From an uncultured Clostridia bacterium (GTDB lineage Bacteria > Bacillota > Clostridia > TANB77 > CAG-508), in contig CAKPHG010000001.1 of NCBI GenBank assembly GCA_934157035.1, forward strand, positions 248,001 through 312,000: a stretch of DNA of 64,000 nucleotides, read 5' to 3'. The notes below the pieces were generated by a model. That model saw only the letters and a program-made list of their open reading frames with translations, ran no database searches and was not told the DNA's origin. Shown here in pieces: positions 18,890 to 29,345 of the stretch (position 1 is its first letter; each line of letters begins with the position of its first letter). The translations under genes were made by a program, and so were the position numbers.

Positions 18890-20653
18890 TTATTCTTCTA
18901 TTAATTTTATATGAACATCTCTTAATTGTTCTTCTGTAACATTGCTTGGTGCTCCCATTAATACATCTCTTGCTTTTTTGTTTTTAGGGAATGCTATAAT
19001 TTCTCTTAAGTTATCTTCGTTTGCTATAAGCATTATCATTCTATCTACACCAGGTGCAGCTCCTGCATGTGGAGGTGTACCATATTTAAATGCATTATAT
19101 AACGCACCAAATCTTGTTTCAACTTCTTGTTCACTATATCCTGCTATTTCAAAGGCTTTTACCATAAGCTCTGGATCATGATTTCTAACGGCTCCTGATG
19201 CCATTTCGTAGCCATTACATACAACATCATATTGGTATGCTACAACGTCTAATGGATCCATTGTATTTAATGCTTCCATTCCACCTTGTGGCATAGAAAA
19301 TGGATTATGGTTAAAGTCAATTTTTCCTTCTTCTTCGTTGTATTCGTACATTGGGAAATCTACTATAAAGCAGAATCTATATGTATCTTTTTCTAATAAG
19401 TCTAAACGTTTTCCAAGTTCTATACGAACAAGTCCTGCTATTTTTTGTACAGTTTCTAGTTTTTCATCTGCTACAAAGAATAAACTATCTCCTGTTTTTG
19501 CTCCTAATTTTTCTTCTAAACCTTTTTTAACTTCATCTGTAACAAATTTAGCAATTCCACCTTGTGGTCCTTCTTCAGTTAATTTTACCCAAGCTAGACC
19601 TTTTGCTCCTGCTTCTTCTACAGCATACTCTGTCATATTATCAAAGAATTTTCTTCCTTGCTCTGCTCCATTTGGTACTACTACTGCTTTTATTATTTTA
19701 CCTTTAAAAGCATTAAATTCTGTATCTTTAAAAATTTCAGTTGCATCTTGTATAATAAGTGGATTTCTTAAATCTGGTTTATCTATTCCGTATTTTTCCA
19801 TAGCTTCTTTATATGGAATTTTTATAAATGGTCCTTCGTCTACTTTCCATGTTGTGAACTTTTTAAAAGTAGATGTAAATATTTCTTCTAGTACTTCAAA
19901 AACTTCCTCTTGAGTTCCAAAGCTCATTTCGAAGTCTAATTGATAGAATTCACCTGGTGCTCTATCTGCACGTGGGTCTTCATCTCTAAAACATGGAGCT
20001 AGTTGGAAATATTTATTAAATCCAGATACCATTAAAAGTTGTTTAAATTGTTGTGGTGCTTGTGGAAGTGCATAAAATTCACCTGGATGTAATCTACTTG
20101 GTACTAAAAAGTCTCTTGCTCCTTCTGGTGATGAGTTTGCAAGTATTGGAGTTTGAATTTCTGCAAATCCCATTTCATCCATTTTATCTCTTAAGAATTT
20201 TAAGATTTTAGAACGAAGTAAAATATTTTTATGAAGTTTATCATCTCTTAAATCTAAAAATCTATATTGTAATCTTAAATCTTCTTTAACTTGGTTTCTG
20301 TCTGCTTTTTCTGAATTTACTTCAAATGGTAATACATTTTTACATTTACCAAGCATTGTAATATTTTTAGCTTCTACTTCTATCTCTCCTGTAGGTATTT
20401 TTAAGTTCTTATTTGAACGTTCTAGAACTGTTCCATCCACAGATATAACACATTCTGTGACTAAATCTATTCCTTCTAATAATTTTTCATCATTTATTAC
20501 TATTTGTGTAATTCCTGTTTCATCTCTTAAATCTATGAATTTCATAGCACCTAGGTTACGTATTCTTTGTACCCAACCTGCTAGCTTAACTTCTTCTGAA
20601 ACATTTTTTATATTTAATTCTCCACACATATTATTTCTGTATTTATTGTTCAT
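18890..20653 (-). CDS. aspS: Aspartyl-tRNA synthetase
   Basis: A class II synthetase of 587 aa charging tRNA-Asp, and possibly tRNA-Asn too, although a separate asnS lies near by. It has an N-terminal OB fold (GWVQRIRNLGAMKFIDLRD), motif 2 FRDEDPRADRAPGEFYQLDFEMSF, the bacterial GAD insertion domain around residues 310-420, and motif 3 GAAPGVDRMIML. The ATG at 20653 behind GAGGGAAA is chosen over an in-frame extension to 20698, which gives a non-family Lys/Glu leader. No T-box leader is seen upstream. Confidence 0.95.
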   Translation of the reverse strand: MNNKYRNNMCGELNIKNVSEEVKLAGWVQRIRNLGAMKFIDLRDETGITQIVINDEKLLEGIDLVTECVISVDGTVLERSNKNLKIPTGEIEVEAKNITMLGKCKNVLPFEVNSEKADRNQVKEDLRLQYRFLDLRDDKLHKNILLRSKILKFLRDKMDEMGFAEIQTPILANSSPEGARDFLVPSRLHPGEFYALPQAPQQFKQLLMVSGFNKYFQLAPCFRDEDPRADRAPGEFYQLDFEMSFGTQEEVFEVLEEIFTSTFKKFTTWKVDEGPFIKIPYKEAMEKYGIDKPDLRNPLIIQDATEIFKDTEFNAFKGKIIKAVVVPNGAEQGRKFFDNMTEYAVEEAGAKGLAWVKLTEEGPQGGIAKFVTDEVKKGLEEKLGAKTGDSLFFVADEKLETVQKIAGLVRIELGKRLDLLEKDTYRFCFIVDFPMYEYNEEEGKIDFNHNPFSMPQGGMEALNTMDPLDVVAYQYDVVCNGYEMASGAVRNHDPELMVKAFEIAGYSEQEVETRFGALYNAFKYGTPPHAGAAPGVDRMIMLIANEDNLREIIAFPKNKKARDVLMGAPSNVTEEQLRDVHIKLIEE

Positions 20654-20730
20654 ATAGTTTCCCTCTTTCTTTTTTTCTTTAACTATTATACTCCGCATTC
20701 GCTTATATGTCTAGAATTTTTTTGTATTTA

Positions 20731-21762
20731 TTACTCTTCTTTTTTCTCATTTATTTCTTTATATCCACTTCTTATATGATTTACTATTGTTACAATTCCA
20801 CTAAATATTACAAAGAAATAAAAATTTATTCCTCTATTTAATAGTATTGCACTACTCATCATTGCTCCTGGATATATATTTCTAAATATTTCTTTAAAAG
20901 CTCCTTCTGTTACTCCTACTGCCCCTGGAGATGGTATTCCAGAAACTGTTGCAAATAGTACAGATTGCATTGATGTAATTTCTAATATATTTGCCTCATT
21001 CATTCCTAATGCTTTATATGTCCAAAATGTAACACTATAATAAGCAAAAAATTGTACAAGTGTTGTTAATAAAATTTTTATCATAATTTTTTTATTTTGT
21101 TTTATATATATTGCACTTTCATGATATTGTTCTAATTCATTTTCTAGTTTTTCTTTTTTAGCATCTATATTTTTCACTCTAAAGAATTTTAATACTTTTT
21201 CTGCAAAATGCACCATTCCTCTTGAAAGTCTTTTTGAAATAATTGCAATTAATAGTAAAATTAACGCAGATAAATTTAGCAAAATCCCTACTATAAAAAA
21301 TACTATTAAAAATCCGTTTAAATATTGATAATTAAAACATAAACTTACTAATGCAAACCCTATTGTTATAATCTGCATACTAGTTAAGTTAAGTAATAAT
21401 GCAAGTGTAGAATTTGAAACAGATATTTTATCTTTGTGCATATAGTATATTTGCATTGGCTGTCCACCACTTGCTGCTGGCGTTATTGCACTAAAGAAAA
21501 ATCCTATTAATGCATATTTCAAATTTTGAATAAATGTAGATTTTTCATTTAATGTTTTCAAGCTTCTTCCTATATTTATTGCTTCACATGATATATATAT
21601 AGCCATACATAATATTCCTATTAATACATATTGTATTTTTACAGAGCCTAGAATACTTAATATCTGTGTTATATCTTCTCCTTTTAGCAATACTGCAAAT
21701 GTTATTATTATAAGCAGTATAAATAATATAAAATTTCTTATTAATTTCCCGTTTTTTTTCAT
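20731..21762 (-). CDS. Lysylphosphatidylglycerol-synthase-type membrane protein (YbhN/UPF0104 family)
   Basis: A 343-aa polytopic protein with about eight membrane segments. The family motifs are SAITPAASGGQPMQIYYM (around residues 95-112) and SGIPSPGAVGVTEGAF (around 270-285), seen in the flippase-like transmembrane domain of MprF and in stand-alone UPF0104 proteins. It lacks the soluble aminoacyl-transferase domain of MprF, so it is probably a lipid flippase or transporter. ATG at 21762 has a weak GGGGAA site. Confidence 0.8.
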   Translation of the reverse strand: MKKNGKLIRNFILFILLIIITFAVLLKGEDITQILSILGSVKIQYVLIGILCMAIYISCEAINIGRSLKTLNEKSTFIQNLKYALIGFFFSAITPAASGGQPMQIYYMHKDKISVSNSTLALLLNLTSMQIITIGFALVSLCFNYQYLNGFLIVFFIVGILLNLSALILLLIAIISKRLSRGMVHFAEKVLKFFRVKNIDAKKEKLENELEQYHESAIYIKQNKKIMIKILLTTLVQFFAYYSVTFWTYKALGMNEANILEITSMQSVLFATVSGIPSPGAVGVTEGAFKEIFRNIYPGAMMSSAILLNRGINFYFFVIFSGIVTIVNHIRSGYKEINEKKEE

Positions 21763-21843
21763 AAAAATTCCCCTATATTTTTTGCTATTTTATAGTTTAT
21801 CATAAAAATAAAAAAAAATATAGTATTTTTTATTTTTTTAACA

Positions 21844-21872
21844 TAGTTAATTTTATCCTTTAAAATTAACTA
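21844..21872. terminator. Hairpin between divergent genes upstream of asnS
   Basis: Perfect 12-bp inverted repeat TAGTTAATTTTA / TAAAATTAACTA with a five-base loop, immediately before the asnS promoter. It lies between two divergent genes, so it may insulate or regulate rather than terminate. Confidence 0.4.
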
Positions 21873-21878
21873 TTATAC

Positions 21879-21907
21879 TTGTTTTATTTTTTATTTTATT
21901 ATATAAT
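21879..21907 (+). promoter_or_regulatory. Promoter of asnS
   Basis: TTGTTT at 21879-21884, 17 bases, then TATAAT at 21902-21907. The short leader to the ATG at 21942 leaves no room for a T-box. Confidence 0.75.
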
Positions 21908-21941
21908 ATTTACATTATTTGAGATTTAAGGAGGTAATTCT

Positions 21942-23333
21942 ATGGAAAATACTTTAGTAAAAGACTTATATAGAAATACAAAAAATTATATAAATAAAGA
22001 AGTGCAAGTATCTGGTTGGGTAAGAACTGTTAGAGACTCTAAAACTTTTGGTTTTATTGAATTAAATGATGGTTCTTTTTACTCTAATGTTCAAATAGTT
22101 TTTGATGATACTTTAAAAAACTTTACAGATATTTGTAAATTAACAATTAGTTCTTCTATTATTGTTACAGGAACAGTAGTTGAAACTGAAAATGCAAAAC
22201 AACCATTTGAAATTAAAGCTTCAAATGTTAATATTTATAATTTATCTGACAGTGACTATCCACTTCAAAAGAAAAGACATACTTTTGAATATCTAAGAAC
22301 TGTAGCTCATTTACGTCCTAGAACTAATACTTTTAATGCAGTATTTAGAGTTCGTAGTATTCTTTCTTATGCTATTCATAAATTTTTCCAAGAAAGAGGA
22401 TTTGTATATGTTCATACTCCACTTATAACTTCTAGTGACTGTGAAGGTGCAGGAGAAATGTTTACAGTTTCTACTTTAGATTTTAACAATATTCCAAAAA
22501 CAGAAGATGGCAAAGTAGATTATTCTAAAGATTTCTTTGGAAAAAACTCTCATTTAACTGTTAGTGGACAATTAGATGTCGAAAATTATGCTTTTGCATT
22601 TAGAAATGTTTATACATTTGGTCCTACTTTTAGAGCTGAAAATTCTAACACAGTAAAACATGCTGCTGAATTTTGGATGATTGAGCCTGAAATTTGTTTT
22701 GCTGATCTTAATGATGATATGAACTTAGCCGAAGATATGGTAAAATACATTATTTCTTATGTATTAGAAAATGCTCCAGAAGAAATGCAATTTTTTGATA
22801 AATTAATTGCCCCTGGTTTATTAGATAGATTAAATCATGTAATTAATTCAGATTTCGGTAGAATTACTTATACAGATGCAATAAAAGAATTAGAAAAAGT
22901 AAATGATAAATTTGAATATAAAGTACATTGGGGTTCTGATATTCAAACAGAACATGAAAGATATTTAAGTGAAGTTATTTTTGGAAAACCAGTATTTGTT
23001 ACAGATTACCCAAAAGATATAAAAGCTTTTTATATGAAACAAAATCCTGATGGAAAAACAGTTGCAGCAGCTGACCTTTTAGTTCCAGGAATTGGTGAAT
23101 TAATTGGAGGAAGTCAAAGAGAAGAAGATATTGAAAAGTTAAGAGCAAGAATGAAAGAATTAAATTTAAATGAAGAAGATTATTGGTGGTATCTAGACCT
23201 AAGAAGATTTGGCAGTAGCGAACATTCAGGATTTGGTTTAGGCTTTGAAAGAATGATGATGTATTTAACAGGAATGCAAAATATTCGTGATGTTATACCT
23301 TTCCCAAGAACACCAAAAAACTGTGAATTTTAA
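21942..23333 (+). CDS. asnS: Asparaginyl-tRNA synthetase
   Basis: A 463-aa class II synthetase for tRNA-Asn. The N-terminal OB fold (VSGWVRTVRDSKTFGFIELNDGS) is followed by motif 2 PTFRAENSNTVKHAAEFWMIEPE and motif 3 GLGFERMMMYLTGMQNIRDVIPFPRTP, the AsnRS C-terminal signature. Length is standard. ATG follows AAGGAGG. It is monocistronic between a clear promoter and a hairpin terminator. Confidence 0.95.
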   Translation: MENTLVKDLYRNTKNYINKEVQVSGWVRTVRDSKTFGFIELNDGSFYSNVQIVFDDTLKNFTDICKLTISSSIIVTGTVVETENAKQPFEIKASNVNIYNLSDSDYPLQKKRHTFEYLRTVAHLRPRTNTFNAVFRVRSILSYAIHKFFQERGFVYVHTPLITSSDCEGAGEMFTVSTLDFNNIPKTEDGKVDYSKDFFGKNSHLTVSGQLDVENYAFAFRNVYTFGPTFRAENSNTVKHAAEFWMIEPEICFADLNDDMNLAEDMVKYIISYVLENAPEEMQFFDKLIAPGLLDRLNHVINSDFGRITYTDAIKELEKVNDKFEYKVHWGSDIQTEHERYLSEVIFGKPVFVTDYPKDIKAFYMKQNPDGKTVAAADLLVPGIGELIGGSQREEDIEKLRARMKELNLNEEDYWWYLDLRRFGSSEHSGFGLGFERMMMYLTGMQNIRDVIPFPRTPKNCEF

Positions 23334-23340
23334 CATATAA

Positions 23341-23382
23341 AAGCAATTTATTAGCAAATTATTGTAAATAAATTGCTTTTTT
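23341..23382 (+). terminator. Terminator of asnS
   Basis: Inverted repeat AAGCAATTTATT / AATAAATTGCTT with a T-run of seven. Confidence 0.85.
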
Positions 23383-23425
23383 TATAATACAATTTATTAT
23401 ATTTGTATTATAGGAGGTCTATTTT

Positions 23426-24377
23426 ATGCAAAGAAAAAAAGTAGTTATTTTAGGAGGAGGCACACGGAACTTCTAGTGTGTTAAGAGGTCTAAAATACTT
23501 TCCCGTTGATATTACAGCTGTAATTACTGTATCAGATAATGGTCAAAGTACTGGTAGGCTTAGAAAGGAATTCTCTACTCCTGCTGTTGGAGATATAAGA
23601 CATGTTCTAAGTAGTCTTTCTACTCTACCAGACGAAATAAAAGACATCATGGAATATAGATTATCTACATACAGTGAATTAAACGGACACGCACTTGGAA
23701 ATTTAATTTTGACTTCACTTCTAAAAGAAACAAATAGTTTTAAAACCAGTATTGAATATTTAAGTAAATTACTACACGTTGAACACACTGTCCTTCCACT
23801 TTCTGAGGATTGCTTAACTTTAATGGGTGAAACAACCGAAGGTGAAATAATTGAGGGAGAAGAAGAAATAACTAAAGCAAATAAAAAATACAATAAAATT
23901 TTTTATAAAGAAAATCCTCATGTATTTCCTGAAGTATTTGAAAAAATAAAAGAAGCTGACTTAATTATTCTTAGTATGGGAAGTCTATATACTTCTGTTA
24001 TGCCACATTTAATTTGTCTTGATGTTGTAGATGCAATAAATAAATCCAAAGCAAAAGTAATGTACATTTGTAATGCAATGACACAGCCAGGAGAAACTGA
24101 TAATTTTACTGTAAATGACCATGTTAATATGTTAAAACATTACCTTGGAAGCAATTCTATCGATGTAGTTATAGCTACAAACACTATTGTTGATGTAAAA
24201 CTTTTAAACAAATATTTAACAGAAGAGCAAAAAGATCCTGTTAGAATTGACTATGAAAATATAGTTAAGGAAAATTATGAATTAATTGAAGGGGATCTAC
24301 TTACAACAGTTGATGGAACCATAAAACATGATAGTTTAAAATTAAGCTCAATTATTTTTTCTTATTTGATGAGATAA
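23426..24377 (+). CDS. yvcK: YvcK-family UDP-sugar-binding protein, frame shifts +1 at codon 14 (CGG)
   Basis: YvcK/CofD-like proteins bind UDP-GlcNAc and are needed for gluconeogenic growth and cell-wall homeostasis. The ATG at 23426 follows TAGGAGG and reads MQRKKVVILGGGT, then CGG (23465-23467), with a stop three codons later. Skipping the C at 23465 restores GGGTGTSSVLRGLKYFPVDITAVITVSDNGQS, the conserved nucleotide-binding start, and the rest is intact (ELNGHALGNLIL, LSMGSLYTSVMPHL, CNAMTQPGET). The combined length, about 316 aa, is normal. Confidence 0.85.
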
Positions 24378-24428
24378 TAATTTAATATTTTTATTAAATT
24401 ATTATTTATACAATACAAGCATAGAAAA

Positions 24429-24468
24429 AAGAGAATTTAGTAAGTTTTACTAAATTCTCTTTTCTTTT
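24429..24468. terminator. Bidirectional terminator after yvcK
   Basis: Long inverted repeat AAGAGAATTTAGTAA / TTACTAAATTCTCTT with a three-base loop, flanked by A and T runs. It serves yvcK and the convergent 50-aa gene. Confidence 0.85.
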
Positions 24469-24619
24469 AATTTTTTTCTTTTCTCACAACTAAAGCAGGA
24501 TATCCTTTGTATGTAGTTGTTAAAGAAACATTCACCACGTCAAAGATGCTTTGTAATTCTCTTAGATCTTTCGAATACATATAAACATAATCGTTGTCTT
24601 TGTCTTCTACTTTTATCAT
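24467..24619 (-). CDS. Hypothetical 50-aa protein
   Basis: ATG at 24619 follows TAGGAGGAAGG. The product is soluble (MIKVEDKDNDYVYMYSKD at the start, GYPALVVRKEKN at the end), with alternating polar and hydrophobic stretches compatible with a small alpha/beta fold. No known family is recognised. It ends within a bidirectional terminator. Confidence 0.6.
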   Translation of the reverse strand: MIKVEDKDNDYVYMYSKDLRELQSIFDVVNVSLTTTYKGYPALVVRKEKN

Positions 24620-24831
24620 TGTCCTTCCTCCTATGCTTACTTTTGCATATATTTAATTTAAATATATACATTTTTTTACGAACTAACAGTTATATTATAT
24701 CCTATTTATAATGTTATGTCAATTTTTTTAATTCTTTTAGAGACTGTAACATATATATACTTTTAACTACAAAATTAGTATATTCATCGTTCTTTTCTAC
24801 TATAAAATTATGGCATCTTATTCAAATATGT

Positions 24832-24866
24832 AAAGGACAAAAGTGACCCGTCCCCAAATGTCCTTA
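24832..24866. repeat. GGGACGGG-family repeat, single arm at the end of the methyltransferase gene
   Basis: AAAGGACAAAAGTGACCCG at 24832-24850 plus TCCCCAAATGTCC matches one arm of the foldback at 45614-45718, including the AAAGGACAAAA and CCCAAATG parts. No second arm is seen to its left. It overlaps the stop codon of the methyltransferase gene. Confidence 0.7.
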
Positions 24867-25649
24867 AATTTTTCTTCTCACATATTCATACAAAATTACA
24901 CCTGTTGCTACTGCTGCATTTAAACTCTCTGTTTTTCCAAGCATTGGTATTTTTACTTTTATATCTGCTAAATCTATTACCTCTTTTGACACACCATTTG
25001 CTTCATTTCCTATTACTATTGCTTTTTTACTATAATCTATATCATAAATACTTTCGTTTGTATTTAAATATGTTGCTGTTATTTCATATTTATTCTTTTT
25101 CATATTTTTTAAAGTTTCTATAATATTATTACTTCTTATTATATTAACTCTATAGATTGCTCCCATTGTAGAACGAACTACTTTTGGATTATATGGATCT
25201 GCTGTTTTTTCTGAAAGTATTATTTGTGAAAGGCCTACACTATCTACAGTCCTTAGTATTGTTCCTAAATTTCCTGGATCTTGAATTCCGTCTAAAACAA
25301 CTATTATGTCTTCATTGTAAGATATATTTTCTTCATTACTTTGCTTTTTTATTATTGCTAATATTCCTTGTGGATTAGTTACATCTGTTAATGTATTAAA
25401 TACATTTTCAGTAACATATATACAATCTTCTTTAGCTATTTCATACAATAACTCTTTATCTATTGTTCCGTTATTTATGCATTCTTCACAAATTACAATC
25501 TTATCTATATTAGCATTTTCTAAAATAGCTTCTTTTATCATTTTTATGCCTTCTACAATGAATTTACTTTCTTGATCTCTATATTTTTTTTCTTTTAATT
25601 TTTTTATGCTTTTTACTATTTCATTATCCTTACTTGTAATAACTTGCAC
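24864..25649 (-). CDS. TrmH/SpoU-family RNA 2'-O-methyltransferase
   Basis: A SPOUT enzyme that probably methylates 23S rRNA or tRNA ribose. The N-terminal substrate-binding part reads VITSKDNEIVKSIKKLKEKKYR...KFIVEG. SPOUT motifs are LDGIQDPGNLGTILRT (motif 1), IVIGNEANGVSKEV (motif 2) and IPMLGKTESLNAAVATGVILYE (motif 3, knot). The GTG at 25649 behind GGAGA gives the family start M-QVITSKD; ATGs at 25664 and 25688 lack a good site. It lies just downstream of mfd. The last codons overlap a dispersed repeat. Confidence 0.85.
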   Translation of the reverse strand: MQVITSKDNEIVKSIKKLKEKKYRDQESKFIVEGIKMIKEAILENANIDKIVICEECINNGTIDKELLYEIAKEDCIYVTENVFNTLTDVTNPQGILAIIKKQSNEENISYNEDIIVVLDGIQDPGNLGTILRTVDSVGLSQIILSEKTADPYNPKVVRSTMGAIYRVNIIRSNNIIETLKNMKKNKYEITATYLNTNESIYDIDYSKKAIVIGNEANGVSKEVIDLADIKVKIPMLGKTESLNAAVATGVILYEYVRRKI

Positions 25650-25742
25650 TTTTCTCTTCTCCATTCTTTTTTTATAAAGTATTTGCATTCATAGCAATGT
25701 GTTATAACAAAAATTTATATTTAAAACAAACATATAAAATTT

Positions 25743-28700
25743 TTACAATTTTTTATCTGCCAGATTTGACATTAAAAATTCTTCAATTTCTTTTAATTTT
25801 TCTTTGTCATTTTTGCCTTCTAATATCAATGTAATATATGGTTCTATTCCTGGTGAAAATTTAACTTTTCTATTGTATTTTTTTACTAAATTCATTACTA
25901 TATCCATATTAAACTTGCTATTATCATACAAAAATACAACTCCATCTTTCTTTTGAGTAATCTTTAATATATTTGCTCTTCTTCCCAAGTTTTTAATTCT
26001 TGCTATTTCTATTAAGTTTTCAACTTCACTTGGCATTTGTCCATATCTATCTATTATTTCGTCTATAACATTTTGTATATCCTCTTCTGTCTTACATAAA
26101 GCTATATCTTGATATACTTCAATTTTTTGAGCACTATTTTCTATATATTCTTCTGGTATATAACATGATACTGTTAAATCTATTTGAATGTCTTTTTCTT
26201 CTACTTCTTCTATTCCTTGCATTTGTTTTATTACTTCATCTAATAATTTACAATATGTGTCATATCCGACTTGTTCCATATGACCATGTTGAATTTCTCC
26301 GTAGCATACTTCCTGCGCCCCTTATTTCTAGGTCACGCATAGCTATTTTAAAGCCTGAACCAAATTCTGTAAATTCTTTAATTGCTTTTAATCTTTTATC
26401 TGCTACTTCTGTTAACATTTTGTCCCTTTTGTATGTAATATATGCATACGCTTGCCTATCAGATCTACCCACTCTGCCTCGTATTTGGTATAATTGTGCT
26501 AAACCTAGCCTATCTGCATTTTCAACTATTATTGTATTTGCATTTGGTATATCTATTCCTGACTCTAATATTGTTGTACAAACTAAAACATTTACTTCTC
26601 CATTTATGAAGTCCATCATTATTTCTTCTAGTTCATTTCCTGTCATTTTTCCATGTGCAAATGCAACTTTAGCTTCCGGTACTAAATTTTCAATTTCAAT
26701 AGCTTTCTTTTCTATGTCTTCTACTTTGTTATATAAATAGAAAACTTGCCCTTTTCGCTCCAACTCTTTAGTTATTGCCTCTTTTATAACTTCATCATCA
26801 TATTCTAATACATAAGTTTGAACTGGCTTTCTATTTTGAGGTGGTTCATATATAACAGACATATCTCTAACACCAACAATAGACATGTGTAATGTTCTAG
26901 GTATTGGCGTAGCAGTCATTGTTAATACATCTATATTAGCTTTATATTGTTTTATTTTTTCCTTATCTTTAACTCCAAAACGATGCTCTTCATCTATTAT
27001 TAACAAGCCTAAATCTTTAAATTCTACATCTTTACTTAGAATTCTATGTGTTCCTATTACAACATCTACTTCTCCTAGTTTTAATTTTCTTATTACCTCA
27101 TCTTGTTCTTTCTTTGTTCTAAATCTATTTAGTAACTCTACTTTTACTGCAAAATCTTCCATTCTTTTCTTAAAACTTTCGTATTGCTGATTTGCAAGTA
27201 CTGTCGTTGGAACTAAATAAGCAACTTGCTTTTGGTCTAATACTGCTTTAAATGCTGCACGAATTGCAACTTCGGTTTTTCCATAACCAACATCCCCACA
27301 AAGAAGTCTATCCATTGGTCTAGGTTCTTCCATATCTTTTTTAGTTTCCTCTATACAGCGAAGCTGATCTTCTGTTTCTTTGTATGGAAAACTATCTTCA
27401 AATTGTCTTTGCCAGCTTGAATCTTTTGAAAACGCAAAACCTTTAACTTTTTGTCTTTTTGCATACAATTCAATAAGTTCTTTTGCAACTTCTTGTAAAT
27501 TATTTTTAACTTTCTGTTTTGTATTTTCCCATTCTTTGCTTCCAAGTTTATTTATTTTTGGAGCGGATTCTCCTCCTCCAATATATTTTCTAATACTATC
27601 TAAATCATTAGTTGGAATATACAAAATATCGTCATTACGATAACGTATTTTTATATAGTCTTTAATAATTCCATCTGCTTTTAAAGTATTTACTCCTATA
27701 AACTGTCCTATACCATGATTCTTATGTACTATGTAATCTCCTATCTTTAAATCTGCAAATACTACTTTTTCTCCTTGTTTAAAACTAGAAGACATCTTTC
27801 TTTTCTTTTTAATTGAAGTAGAAAATAACTCTTCTCCTGTTACAACTATTAAATTCAAATCATAGCTCTCAAATCCTAAGCTCAATTTACCTTCAGAAAC
27901 TACAACATAGCCTTCACTCTTATTTAAATTAAATGATTCGTCTATATTTTTTCTTAAATAAGGTATTTCTTTTTCTTGTAAAAGCTTAACGAATTTCTCA
28001 GTTTCATCTTTACTTCCTGCAAGTATAATTATTTGCTTTTTCTCATTAATCCATTTTATTAAATCTGCTATTAATATTTCTATTTCACTTTTATAATACT
28101 TTACATCTCTGTAACTAAAATTGTATTTTATATTAGTCAAATTTGATATTCCTATATCTTGTTTTTCTAAATATACCAATTTCTTATCTTGAAAGTCTAA
28201 ATTATATAAACTTATATTTTCTATTGCATCTGGAACTATTTTTTCTTTTGAAATCAATGATTTTATTAAGTTATTATTATCTATAATTATATTATCTTTT
28301 CTTTGCTTTATTTTTGAATATTCATCTACTAATATTAAAAAATCTTCACTTAAATATTCTAGAAAACTACTTTGTTTTTCATAAAAACTATTAAAGTATT
28401 TATCTATTTTATTTATATAATTTCCACTTTTTATTAATTCTATATCTTCATTTACTATTTTACTGTTTTCTTTTGAATATTTATTGCTATTCAATATTCT
28501 ACTTGCAATTTTTTCTAAGTCTTCATCTAATATAAATTCATGTGCAGGGTTAATTACAACTTTTTTTAGCATTTCTGTTGATCTTTGTGAAGACATATTA
28601 AATTCTCTTATTGAGTCTACTTCATCTCCCCAAAGTTCTATTCTGGCACCTTTATTTTCAGATATGGCTACATCTACTATTCCACCTCTTATGCTAAATT

Positions 28701-29220
28701 GACCTCTTGCTTCAACTAAATCAGTTCTTTCATAACCTAATTTTATTAATTTCTCTTTTACTTCTTCTAAATTGTATCTTCTTCCTATTTCAAATGTAAA
28801 CTTATTTTTATATAACTCTTCAAAAGTAATCATTTTTTGCATTAAAGCTTCTACTGTTGTTACTATTACTTTTGCCTTTTCGTTTTCTATTCTATTTAAT
28901 ACATCAATTCTCTCATAAGGCAATTCCTTACTTTCTGCCACATAATCATAACTTACTATTTCTCTTTTTGGAAAATAAAGAATCTCTTCAAATTCATTAG
29001 AGAAATATTTTAAATCTGTTATTATTTTTTGTGCCTGTATCTCGTTATATGTAATTATACAAATTGGCTTATTAATAGTTTGCTTAGTAGCAACTATAAA
29101 TTGAACTTTTCCCATGTCAGATAGGCCAGATATAGCTACCTGACCTTTTTTACTTTTTAAATCTTTTATATACTCCTGAAACTTTGGAAGTTCTTGTAAT
29201 TTTGTTATAATGTAATTCAT
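25743..29220 (-). CDS. mfd: Transcription-repair coupling factor Mfd, frame shifts +1 at codon 974 (CGG)
   Basis: Mfd removes RNA polymerase stalled at lesions and recruits UvrA. The zero frame carries UvrB-like domains, the RNA-polymerase interaction domain (KIGDYIVHKNHGIGQF), the translocase Walker A GDVGYGKTEVA and the DEEH box, up to RDLEIRGAGSML. There CGG (26299-26301) is followed by a stop 13 codons later. Removing the C restores GAGSML-GEIQHGHMEQVGYDTYCKLLDE, the TRG-motif end, and the C-terminal domain. The total of about 1158 aa is normal, so the gene is otherwise intact. Confidence 0.9.
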
Positions 29221-29345
29221 TATTTTTCCTCACATCTTTTAATAATAGATATTATACTCTATTTTTCTATTTTATAAAAGCATTTTTATAAAATAATTTA
29301 TTCTATTTGTTTTTTGTTAGGAATAGATATTTATTAGGTGATTGT

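Noticed and set aside
21763..21941. T-box leader upstream of asnS (and likewise alaS, aspS)
   Set aside because: Good promoters lie within about 40 bases of the start codons, and no T-box word or specifier-type structure is present.
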